Origin: Megachile rotundata
Lineage: Eukaryota; Arthropoda; Insecta; Hymenoptera; Megachilidae
Length of the DNA stretch: 64,000 bases
Assembly: GCF_050947335.1 (NCBI RefSeq)
Contig: NC_134989.1
Span: 8,053,501 to 8,117,500 of the forward strand
Direction: 5' to 3'
The position numbers and the translations under genes are program-made. This document shows positions 21,757-33,260 of this stretch, piece after piece. The notes below the pieces were generated by a model. It was given only the letters and a program-made list of their open reading frames with translations, made no database searches and was not told where the DNA came from. The first letter of the stretch is position 1. Every line of letters begins with the position of its first letter.

Positions 21757-22580
21757 ATGTTACTAACTATAAATGTAATAAGAAATGGACTTTCCAAAGC
21801 CCAGTTGTATGCTTCAAAGTTGAACAAAATTAACAAATGTGTAATACAACAGACTGGTATTCAATGTAGAAGAAATATAGGTTATGCTGTAACCTATCAT
21901 AATATTTATTCAAATAATGATTTGACAGTGATAAACTATAAATTAATATCGAATTTTAGTTCAGATAGTAGCACGCATCCTCAATCTGAACTGTAAGTAA
22001 ATATTATGGAAGATTGGTCTAGTTTTCTCTTAAGTTTTATGTTTATAAGATTAGCTTAAGATTTGAGATTTTCAGTATTTGTGAAAAAATTATTTTTTAT
22101 CATTGTAGAGAACTTTCGCCTGTGCAGTTTGAGAAAGTTTCTGATGAAACTCTTGAATCTTTGACTGAGTATTTTGATGAACTAATAGAGAAAGCGGCTC
22201 ATTTACAGGATGCAGATATATCATATGGAGTATGTTTTTGTATAATAATTCATATTACTTATGATAAATTAAATTATGACTTTTAAACATAAAATATATT
22301 AATTTTATAGGATGGTGTATTGACTATCAAGTTTGGTAGTAAATACGGTACTTATGTCATAAATCGCCAAACACCAAATAAACAAATTTGGTTGTCTTCT
22401 CCAAAGTCTGGTCCAAAAAGATATGACTTCGTAAATGGTAAATGGATTTATAAACATGATGGAAAGTCATTACATGAGTTACTGAACAATGAAATACCAG
22501 CAATTATAAGGGATCAAACAAACTTTAATAAATGTTCCTTTAGTGGAAAAGAGAGGGAAGCCGCAATGAAGACTCTTTAA
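21757..22580 (+). CDS. fh: Frataxin
   Basis: Three exons, 21757-21992, 22109-22229 and 22311-22580, join in phase to 208 residues. Residues 1 to about 75 are a poorly conserved presequence rich in basic and hydroxylated residues. From about residue 80 the frataxin fold is plain: an acidic first helix (ETLESLTEYFDELIEKAAH, DADISYGDG) and the hallmark strand NRQTPNKQIWLSSPKSGPKR, then HDGKSLHELLNNEI. Frataxin is a mitochondrial matrix protein that stimulates Fe-S cluster assembly on the NFS1-ISD11-ISCU complex; the acidic ridge and the NKQIW surface are its known contact sites. No defect is visible. Confidence 0.96.
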
Positions 22581-23061
22581 TCACACATTTGGCGCTAAAA
22601 GTTATAAACTTTATTAGAACAATCAGATGTACTCTATTGAAAATAGAAAGTTTCATATTTCATGTATATATTTGAACAAATTATAACTTTAAGTAATATA
22701 TAGTAATATTGATGTGAGTATTTATATTTTTGTAAAATATTCACACGATTAAATATTTGCATGATAGAGTGGCACATGATGTAGAATTTTTAATTTTCAT
22801 AGTGTACTTTGAATTTTATGATTAAAATAATATATTTATAAATATAATAATATAAAAACCGCAAAGACATAAATCACACATGCATAGTCAATTTCTATAT
22901 ATATTTGTTGATCTTTATTAAATATTTTGTAGTTGTAAATAAATAATATACTAAAGGTTTAAGCATTATTACATATTATTAAGTATATTCATACCTTTAT
23001 TAATGTATAACATATCTGTAAATATATTTATATATTATTCTTTATTGAACAGACAACAGAA
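22581..23061. other. Frataxin 3' UTR and short intergenic
   Basis: AT-rich; probably frataxin 3' UTR and the 5' UTR of the next gene. No other signal seen. Confidence 0.5.
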
Positions 23062-26000
23062 ATGGAGATTGTAGAAGATGGAAATTTAGTTGACCGTGTA
23101 AGAATTTTATTACAACGGGATATGCAATATTATCAGGTATTATTAATCATAGTGTAATAGTATCTTTGTAAGGTGAAAAGTACTCTGATCTGACGAAGTT
23201 CCCAAATTATTTATCTCCAAAAACAAAGTTTCGAATGAAAAATTTCGTGTAGAATTTATTTTAATTTTTTCATGCAAAATTACCTCCTTTTTGATTGTAT
23301 TATATTTTGTATTATAAATAAAATTGATTATGCAATTTTAAATGTTTATTTTAATAAATAAGTTATAATAAGAATTGATGTAACACTAATGTTAACATAG
23401 TGTTCACTTATTATAAAATAGGGTTTTAATTAGAACAATCTGTCGGCGAAGGTCACTCAAGTTAATTTTAATGAAGAATACCTATAGTATGTATTTTGTT
23501 TTGTAACACTGATGTCATAATTTTCTCTGTATTGAGTACGAATCTGCAAAATGTTTCTTTTTTAATAAATTGAAAAGTAAATTTATAAATTAAAAAATTG
23601 GTACATAAGGGATGTACATTGAACAAGGACATAATCACAGAAATATTTTACACAATGATACAGGAAATGCAAACGGTATTGAAAGAGTCGCTTTGTACAC
23701 GTGTCCACGGTGGAAAACTCGATTTTCCTCGACATGCTTCATTCGCTGCTGTTAAAATTGTTACATGGTGGGAAGCAGATTTTCAAGCTGCTTTCAAGTG
23801 TCACTCTGGATTAACGAGTGCAAGCGAACATGACGCTACCGCAAACGTAGGAACCGAGGATAGAGTCATAAAAAAAATTCAGCCATCCGAATTCATACTT
23901 CTCGTTGTTGACACCTCTGATAAATTATTAGGTATATTGCATATTTCATTCTGCAAAATTTAAGTTCGAATTTCTTACAAATAGTTTTCAGTTCTGTATT
24001 ATAATATAAAGTTATTAAATTATTGCTATTGTGTCATATTATCCCTTAAATAATTTCAGAACATTTACATATGCTTATTCAGGAATCGTTGGATCACGCG
24101 GATTTGACGGTTTTAACTGCTACTTTGGGAGCAGCTGCGCTCATACGAAATTGCTTATGGTGTTATAGTCAACAAGCTAAAAGTGTGATTTCTTCACATT
24201 CAAGGTATATTACACAATGAAATAAATGTTTAAACTCTTTTATCTTGAACTTATTTTCAATTCTCAAAATAAAAGGAGGAGAAAATAAATATTGAGAACA
24301 GGTATATACAGGATGTTTCAGTTCATGGAAATCAATTTCCTAATCCCGAACTTTTCGTTCTTTAAAAAAATGATTCAAATAAAACTTACTGTGTTTCAAC
24401 TACTCATGATATAACAAATAAAGGAAGAAGTAACGTTTATATTTTTAATAGATTTATTTATGAATAATTATGTTGATTATTAAGTAGTAAAGCTATTACA
24501 GCATAATACTCTAATTTTTAAAATTTGATATGTTTGTTATTAATAGCGAGAAACTAAACAAAGCATACAAATCTTATCATGAAATGGCTGAAGCAGTAGC
24601 GGAAAGATTGTTGGATCTACACTGCCGTTTAATTTCATTGTACATATTAAATGAAGCTGACTCTCTCAGCTGGCATGATACTAAACCTTTTTTTGAACGA
24701 GAGCGTTGTTCTTTTTCAATTCAAATGTGGTGGTTATATATGCAAGGTAATTAGCGCTAAACATGTCGGACACTTCGTATACTTCATATTGAAAATTTTT
24801 TAAATTTTCAAATTGGTAGTTCTTAAATTTATTTTTTAAATACATTACAATAACACTGTTAGTATTACCATTAATTATATCGAATCTTATTATTTTTAGG
24901 GACGAAGGCCGATTTGTGGAACACCGTTTCCCCAAAAATGGCACAACGTGTATTTTCCGGAATGTTAAACGAATCTCTGTCTATCCTTGTAACAAGATTT
25001 ATCTATGTAAGAATACTTATAAATGTGCATTATGTATACAAGATGTTTCACAATTAGTGTAGATCCCTGAAATAGGGGATAGCTGACGTGATTCTAAATA
25101 AAATATCTCTTTGCAAAAATGCGGTTTGAAGCTTCATAAATTCAAAAACGAAGTAAATTCAGCTACTCCCCATTTCAGGGACCTACACTAGTTGTGAGAC
25201 ACCCTGTATATAATAGAAAACATTATTTTGTTCTAGGGTCGTCCAACTTTGGCACGATCTGAACAATTCTGGACAGACGCTTTCAACGTCCTTTGTTGTA
25301 CGGGATATCTTGCATTGGGTGCCTGTATCAATGCTACTGAAATGATTGGAATAAAATTAAATAAATTATCAATCTCTGTTAGAGATATACATGCAAAATG
25401 CAATGAGCTGTTGATTTGTTTATTATTGAGAGGCACCCCTCTTCAAGATTTATATCAAGTATAAAAATAAGGATAATATAATAGAATAAGTCACGTTTTG
25501 ATGTTGAATCATTTTCCTGTTTATTTATTCTATCTTTTACATTTGTTTTACATTTGTTTATTACCTTGTATTACTTCTATTTATTGAAATTATGTTTCAT
25601 TTTTTGATTCACGTAAATCATATTTATTTACTTTTTAATTGTTTTAATTTTATGTGTACTTTTATTCAATAAAATAAAATTTGCAGTTTTGTAAAAATTG
25701 TCCTATTATTTATAGTTATGATATGTAGTAACCTAATGGTAACATTTATTATTATTGTTCAAAAACGTTACCATAACGACTAACATAAATTAACAAATAA
25801 TATTCAGGGGAAGTTATGACAAAATAAGTTACTTTTAAGTGTTATTGATTCGTTTAATTAACAATGTGTATAAATAATATATATAAATGACTTATTTAAA
25901 AACAATTGAAAGTTGCAGTAGAGATTATGTTTCAGAATTTCTATTTATTATAGGCTTTCAGAGTTGGGTTTGATAATTTGAGTATTTTACAACCACGTCT

Positions 26001-29000
26001 CGGACCTGCACCTTGGCTGCTAATATGTGCACCAAACTTAGCGGGTTCTCTCGATTCTGATGTTTACGTCTCAAACTTGTCAGAAGACCGATATGTAATT
26101 TTGGAACTGAATGTTCTCAGGCATCAACCTCAACCAAATTGGCCTCAAGTAATAAAGGTATCTATGATACTTGTTAAATTTTGAATAGAAAAATGACTCC
26201 TACAAGCTTTTAAACAAACCGAATAAAAGATTTCAAGCTTATTTGAAAATTATTTAAAAACTGATTCAAGTAATTACAATTTTTTTATATTTTATATTGT
26301 TTAAATTATTATTTGCAAGTAATTTAAATTAATTTAGGTAGTTTAAAATTTTTACAGGTACTTTCTATGAATGATTATGCAGTGGCTAAAATACTGTTGA
26401 ACACATTGATTCACGAGTGTGGTAATTATACGTCCGAAGACGATTTTGATCATTCAAAATCAAAACTTGATGAACACGGTTGTGGTGGTTTTTTGTGTAG
26501 TAACACAGCTTGCAATCAGATATTAAAAGTGACTCCAGCATCAAGTCTTTATAGTTTAATGTACATTTTAACATGTGTCGCGCAGGATTGTGGTCATGTT
26601 ATCGCACCAGTTTTGGAACGTAGTCACGAATGGTCCAGTTATGTTGATCGACAACAGGTATTTTTTAGAATTTTAAAAGTGAGAAATAAAACGAGAATGT
26701 AAAAGATGAGAAATAGTATTTCAAAGTGAAATTCACAAATTATACATGTACCACTTATGAGCGGCTTTTATTATGATAAAAGTGAGCTAACTTTATATTG
26801 TGGAAGGATTTAAATTTCTTTATTTTTCAAGATTTCTCGTTTTATATGACTAAAAAATATAATAAATAAATCTTGAAAAATGAAGTTGACGCTTTTGCAT
26901 TTTAAACAGATTTAGAATTATTTATTAACATGATTTAATAATGGAGTAATTATTTATTACCTTGATTTATAATGTCCATTATATACATACATACATACAT
27001 GTATCTCTTGTATTTACACAGGTGTGGAATCAGTCAAGACCACCATGGTTAAATGCAATTTTAAATCCACTGCATAGTATAATGCAGCCGATCATTGAAA
27101 TGCTTTTGGAAGCTGTAAGAGTAAGTTACCGTTTATAAATAACGCTTTACACCTATAATTTAATGTATGAAATATAACAACACACAACATGAAACAAACA
27201 CAGTATTCTGTAATAATTTCGACAATGTCATTTGTTATGATAAGTGAATCTTTAAAATTAAATTGCATCATTAAATTTAACTAACATCACACAGTTTTAA
27301 AACCCTGTAAAACTAAGATTAAAGAAGACCTAATTAAGTAGACCTAAAATTAAAAAATTAAAAAATCCTAAGATCTGAATGTTTACAAAATTCTGAAATT
27401 TTAGACAGGAGCAAGTATGTACCAGGCAATGTCACTGGTAATTGGTTGTTTCACTGAATTGTACGTGACTTTACCACCTGCTGTTTTAAAAACCGTATTA
27501 GTACTGAACGAGTACATTCCTGCCCACTGCCATCCGATCGGTGGAAATCTTCTTCTTCACATTCTTTGTGCGTCGCTCTATACTGCCCTTCTTGAGTATT
27601 CCAAAACCTGCAAAGAGGAAGAGGAAGAGAGTCCAACTTTTAAAGAAGTGAATTACGAAATGAGTTTCTTCGATTCTAGTGATTCTTCGGCGATCGTACT
27701 TGCCTTGGCTGAAGCCATTTGTAGCATCGATGAGGACAATAAGCACACTTCTCAGATTGACGATTTTTTTCAACTTGTTAAGGACAAGTAAGAATTTTTA
27801 TATTGTAAGTTTTTAGTGCTGAATAGGGTTAATTACTACAGTGGATGATGTCCAGAATTCTAAAGAATTAACCAATGCTAAATACGAGAGATTTGAGGCT
27901 TTCACGACCAAGCAGTTATTGCTGTTTACACCCGAATTATTTATTACACCCGAAAGTCTCAACAGCAATAAATGCTAAATACGGTAAAAGTTTTAATTAT
28001 TAAATATTAAAATTGTTATAGTAACTACTTGTTGAAGAGACTTATTTCTTGTTGAAAGACTTGTTTCTTGTTGAGAGACTTGTTGAAGAGACTTTTTCAA
28101 GTGTTTGTGAAATAATTGTAAAATATCCATGTCACCAACCAGTGCTATACTGTATCTTTACTAATACCTTAGTAAATTATATTATATTCAAAATTAATTG
28201 AAGATTTGAATTATTCTTTCAGCATCCATGAAACAAATGAGGACCTGCACGTTAACAAAGCTAAAAATATATCTTCCATCATTGAAACATACACTGATGA
28301 ACTATTGTTTACCAGTTCCGGACGACGAGCTTTAAAAGTACATAAAAATTGAATTATCTGTGTGTTAAACTTGTGTTTTAATATTGAAACTTTTATGTAA
28401 GAGATTAATATATTATAGAATTTTTTATAGCTTGTATGTTGTAGGTAACGCATGAATATTTAGTACGTGCATCTGATTTGGTGTTGAATAATCTCCGACA
28501 AAATAATACTGAGAAGTTGATGCCTAATGTGCCGGAAGTCTTTCCTTTTGTTAAACCGCTAATTCATATAATGTTTCACATTGAGGATAGTATATTTGAT
28601 CAGGTTAGTGGTAAATTAAGATAATTAATAAATGAAGAAGAATGAAAAGTTTATAAGATAAGAAAAGATACTTCTTTCTTTCTATATTAAGTGTTGTTTT
28701 GACAATTATTTATTTTTTATTTTTCCTTTTGAATTATAATTAAATTTGAAAAATATTAGAGTAGTACAAATTATTTAGAATGAAAGTTGATGTAGAAAGT
28801 TGAGGTAGAATAAAAGTTACAACAAAAATTAGAATAGTAATGGTAAAAAAATTTGAATGTCAAATTTTAATGTAATACAGTAATATTATTAAACATTTTG
28901 TGATATACGTATTTGTAAATAATTCTTTTGTACAATATATACATATAGTTGATCTGTAAAAAAGATGCTATTAATTATATAATTCTACTTCATTCTAGTC

Positions 29001-29269
29001 ACGTACATAAAGTAATAATTATGATTATTGAAAATTTAGTAAGAAATAATAATACTGATTTTTTTTAACAGTTTCTTACACAATACGAGAAGACAAATTG
29101 GAGAAAATCTTTAAAAATGCCGCTCTCTGTCACGGTTGATCATGCACGAAGTCAACTTCTATTACGTCCAGAATTCAAAAATGTCGGCGAATTATCACAC
29201 GAAGATAAAGAAGCTGTATATTTGCTTAGAAAAATTTGCTCTTCCGTCAAAACAGCACATTTCAAGTAA
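23062..29269 (+). CDS. Conserved protein of unknown function, KIAA0825-like
   Basis: Thirteen exons join in consistent phase: 23062-23136, 23664-23931, 24060-24204, 24547-24746, 24900-25006, 25237-25458, 25954-26157, 26358-26657, 27022-27120, 27405-27787, 28223-28337, 28445-28603 and 29072-29269, giving about 824 residues. The protein is largely helical with no membrane segment, signal or catalytic motif that I can see. Patterns such as KIVTWWEADFQAAFKCH, NSVSPK-type loops and SRPPWLNAILNPLHSIM suggest the metazoan KIAA0825 (DUF4495) family, recalled from general resemblance and not verified. An acidic patch (CKEEEEESPTFKE) lies in exon 10. The first exon is the weakest part, since a 527-bp gap follows it. 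The gene is tail-to-tail with sNPF. Confidence 0.75.
25035..25210. mobile_element. MITE with about 50-bp terminal inverted repeats
   Basis: The left end (TATACAAGATGTTTCACAA, from 25035) matches the reverse complement of the right end (TATACAGGGTGTCTCACAA, ending 25210). The similarity continues inward for about 50 bp with transitions only plus one indel. Length is about 175 bp, with no coding capacity. It lies in intron 5 of the KIAA0825-like gene. The ACAGGGTGT-type tip recurs near 24313, 30211 and 36886, suggesting a wider family. Confidence 0.8.
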
Positions 29270-29975
29270 TTTTGTATCACAGAAAAATGTAATTGAATTA
29301 AAATTTTTATTCCTCAAATATTTGCATAATATTTATTAATGTGTAAGTGAAATTTAAGTTTGTTTAAAATTACTAAAAAAAGTTCAAAATAACAATTTCC
29401 AATTTGGTATGATTTTATACCAAAAATTATTATCATTGATATTTTAATATTGCTTAGAATATAAGCTACATTGTAATAAATAAAATTGTTTAAAATATAC
29501 AATGACAAATAATAAAAATAGTTATATACATAATAAGTACGCTGATATATAATTTTGTATGTTTAAGAAAATTAACAAAAAGACAAACACAGATTACAGT
29601 AAAACTTTATTTATTATTCTATAAATAAGCATCGAATTCAGACAAATATAGCACAGACAGAAGTTCTAAATATATCATTTACAGTAATACCTTTTATTAA
29701 ACTATTTTTTTTTTCGACATTATCATGCATTATCCATTTTCAAATATATCTTATACTTTTATAATTAAAACTTTGAATACAAAGCAGTTAAATATTGAAA
29801 ATGAAACTTGCAATTCTTTTGCTAAGAATTTGATCAGTTTTAAATACAGAAATAATTTAATAAAATAAGTAATAATAATTTATAGAATCAGGTATTACAC
29901 AGTCAATAATTATCATGTTTACAGCTAGCGTACATAAAAAGGAGAAATAAATAAATGAATAAACTACATTTTTAC
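29270..29975. other. 3' UTRs of the convergent KIAA0825-like and sNPF genes
   Basis: AT-rich; minus-strand AATAAA words around 29606-29616 could end the sNPF transcript. No other gene seen. Confidence 0.5.
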
Positions 29976-30932
29976 TTAATTATCTTCAAATCTTGGTGGT
30001 GCGATGGCGCTCATTTGTCTGGATAGTAGTCGCATCTGAAAAATAAAAGCAATTCAATTAATAGCAATTTCATTTTTATTTAGCACCGCGATTAATGGAT
30101 AAAAAAATAGAAAGGCAATACTTTATTAACTTAGTAAATTCATTAAATTTTAAATAAGGTAAATAATAGTGTAATAATTTGTGTAATTCTACTCTTTCTT
30201 CTCAAATAAAACACCCTGTATAAACCTGCAGTATTACATTTCACCATAGTTTTCTATAACTGTTTAAATTCAAAGAGATTTTCGTTTTAATATAACCGTG
30301 AAGTAGAAAATAACCATGAAGTAGTAAAATAATTAAATTTAGTAAAAGAATTATACTCACAGCTAGATGAGGATCTGAACGTCCAAAACGCAACCGCAAT
30401 GAAGGTGATCGCTGAGATTTACGAATCATTAAATGTTCGAATGGAGCTTCATTATATCCAGGATTTTCTAAACCAGCGCGTTGTAGTAAAAGTCTATAAA
30501 GTTCGTGAATATTTTCCGCTGGTGTTTTATCTGATATTTCATCTGTAATATCAAGTATTCGTTAATAATATAATAACTCAAATATACATCGTTACGAACA
30601 CGAAGAGATTTAAAATCTTTTACAAATTTTGGAAGAAGAATATTCAGAATCTATGATCTTTAAGAGTTTTTAATTTTTAAATTTAATAGAATTGCAAATT
30701 TGTAAATTTGTAAATTGCAAATTTGTAAATTTGTAAACTTGTAAACTTGTAAATTTGTGAATTTGTAAATACATCCACAAGTTTTATAATTTTTATATTT
30801 AATTTATTTTAAAATATCTTCTCAAAATGTAACTTTTTATTTACCTCCATAGTCCATATAACTTTCGACGCCAAAAACGAAACCAATCATGGCGAAGATG
30901 AAGATTGCTTTCATACAGGATGCAGATAACAT
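29976..30932 (-). CDS. sNPF: Short neuropeptide F precursor
   Basis: Three coding exons on the minus strand, 30932-30845, 30542-30361 and 30035-29976, give a 109-residue prohormone. Residues 1 to about 22 are a signal peptide (MLSASCMKAIFIFAMIGFVF). After an acidic spacer the single active peptide is residues 72-82, SQRSPSLRLRF. It is preceded by the dibasic Arg70-Lys71 and followed by Gly83 (amide donor) and Arg84. The LRLRF-amide end is the sNPF hallmark. It acts through the sNPF G-protein-coupled receptor on feeding, growth and circadian output. Other insects, such as Drosophila, encode several copies; a single copy fits Hymenoptera. A further 5' UTR exon starts at 31921 (see promoter). 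Confidence 0.95.
30660..30780. repeat. AAATTTGTAA low-complexity repeat
   Basis: About ten imperfect AAATTTGTA(A) words in the intron between the first two sNPF coding exons. Confidence 0.8.
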
Positions 30933-31434
30933 CTTGTTATAATTATCTAAGAACAAAATAGTCAATTTTTATATTTATAGCACAATATATTTTATTTATA
31001 CTTGCATAGTAAAATTAATATCTTAAGATACTAATAGAAATAATTATAAGCTTAATATTATACTACACTGATAAACTTGTAGTTATTACAATGTAATTAA
31101 ACTATTTTACAAATCTGTAAAGACATACTGATTTTTCAAGAAATAAAGTACATAGTATGTACACTTACACACATACGATGATAAAACTGTATTTCTTCCA
31201 TATAATTGTATTTCATTATTATCCTTATCTATAACTACTACTTTCTTTTTTCATTACAAAATATTACTTTCATTACTCAGACGTTGAATTAAAAAAATGT
31301 TTAAACATACTTTAAATAAACATCTACTATTGTTCTCTTGAATTGCTATATTCATAAAGCAACGTGTTTGACAAAATATACTTGAAAACAAACTAAACCA
31401 TCCAAATATATTTGTTAAGAAAGTTATTTCAAAG

Positions 31435-31640
31435 ACGAAAACATTTTACATTTGTAAAAATCATATCAAACACGAAACTATTTACATTTATAAGAATCAT
31501 ATCAAACACGAAACTATTTACATTTATAAAAATCATATCAAACACGAAACTATTTACATTTATAAAAATCATATCAAACACGAAATTATTTACATTTATA
31601 AAAATCATATTAAAGACAAAACCTTTTATTTTCATTAAAG
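31435..31640. repeat. 36-bp minisatellite in sNPF 5' intron
   Basis: The word CACGAAA recurs at 31471, 31507, 31543 and 31579, with degenerate flanking copies, giving a 36-bp period. Because 36 is a multiple of three, long open frames appear on both strands (31412-31693 plus, 31429-31635 minus). These are repeat artefacts inside the 5' UTR intron. Confidence 0.9.
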
Positions 31641-31920
31641 TTATTTCAAAGAGGAAAACGTTTTATTCTTCTCAAAAGCAATTTCCTAAATAAACACACA
31701 TTTGCATAGAACTACAGTGAGAACTGAGAAGTGAGAAGTCTATCACAAAATTTAAACTCCATTTGAACTATCAACTGCAGTATAATTTTAAAAACAAGGA
31801 CAGCCCACATACATCATTACATATCAAACTAAAATAAAAATAACTTAAAATACAGAAAAAAAATAAAACTACTACAAATCTGTAAAGTTGTAAGGAAAAT
31901 GTAATAGTCTACGAACTCAC

Positions 31921-32068
31921 CGATCAAATCGAAAATAGACGAAGAAGAATCTCAATGAATCGTTGAACTTGCTTATTGGAAATCGCGATCGTAGAAATCT
32001 AGCGAATTGCACGATACGATAGTGTCGATGAGAAATGAGACAGTATCGAGGGTGTCTTCATATATATA
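31921..32068 (-). promoter_or_regulatory. sNPF 5' UTR exon and TATA box
   Basis: A clean donor (GTGAGTTCG on the minus strand, just below 31921) ends a non-coding exon running from about 32030 to 31921. It would splice to the acceptor at 30947, 14 nt before the sNPF start codon. About 30 bp upstream of the inferred start site lies TATATATA on the minus strand (32068-32061) followed by a GC-richer stretch. The exact start site is inferred from the TATA spacing. Confidence 0.6.
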
Positions 32069-32399
32069 GGGGATGCGGCGGATTTTACGGGGTAGGAGAG
32101 TGTGGGCGCAGACATAGGTGACCGCTCGAAAGCAACTACATGATCTTTTCGAGCGCAAGCGTCTCCATTTTTCATCTCTATCTCATTTTCTAACATATAT
32201 GTGCCTTATAAAGAAATTTCAGGTTTGTTGCAATTCTATGATTCAGCGATTCTATTTTCTAATGCCATATATTATTATGTATAGACGTGTGGTGAGTACA
32301 CATATAGTAAGGTGTAAATAAGATTTTTATATGGGTAAGATTCCTTAGATTGTTTTAATGTTTTGTAGTAGATATTAGGCAAGTTTTTGGAAGTTAGTT

Positions 32400-33260
32400 A
32401 AGGATTTGGAAATTTGAGAAAGTGAGAATTTTGGGAATTTGGAGATTTGGGGATTTGAAAATTTAGGGATTTGGAAATTTCAGAATTTAGGGGTTTGACA
32501 ATTTTGGAAATTTGGAGATTTGGGAATTTGGGGATTTGGAGATTAGGGGATTAGGGGATTAGGGGATTTGAGAATTTGAGAGTTTGAGATTTTGAGAATT
32601 TGGGGATTTGGAGAATTTGGGGATTTGGAGAATTTGGGGATTTGGAGAATTTGGGGATTTGGAGAATTTGGGGATTTGGAGAATTTGGGGATTTGGAGAA
32701 TTTGGGGATTTGAAGAATTTGAAGATTTGGAGATTTGGAAATTTGGAAATTTGGAGATTTAGGAATTTGGAAATTTGGGAATTTAGGAATTTGGGAATTT
32801 GGAAATTTGGGAATTTGAGGATTTGGGGATTTGGGAATTTGGAAATTTGAGAATTTAGGGGTTTGAGAATTTTGGGGATTTGGGGATTTAGGGATTTGGG
32901 GATTTAGGGATTTGGGGATTTAGGGATTTGGGGATTTAGGGATTTGAGGATTTAGGGATTTGGAGATTAGGGGATTTGAGAATTTGAGGGTTTGAGATTT
33001 TGAGATTTTGAGATTTTGAGATTTTGGAAATTTGAGAATTTAGGGGTTTGAGAATTTTGGAAATTTAGGGATTTGAGAATTTGAGAATTTTGGGATTTGG
33101 GGATTTGAGAAATTAGGAATTTGAAATTTTGAGAAGTTAAACATTTGGGTATCTGGAAACTTGTGAATCAGTAAATTTGAAGATGTGTGAGTGTGTGGTT
33201 CTTGAAACCTTGAAGTCCTGTATTTCGAAAAGATTAGAATATAAAACATTTGTAAACTTA
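32400..33260. repeat. GGATTTGGGAATTTG low-complexity array
   Basis: Long run of short A/G-T words, including about seven units of a 17-bp repeat (GGGGATTTGGAGAATTT) at about 32600-32712 and a 16-bp variant (TTTAGGGATTTGGGGA) near 32880-32950. It lies 0.4 kb upstream of the sNPF TATA box. Open frames across it are artefacts. Confidence 0.9.

Noticed and set aside
31412..31693. 93-codon frame of 12-residue repeats
   Set aside because: A 36-bp minisatellite gives open frames on both strands; it lies inside the sNPF 5' UTR intron.
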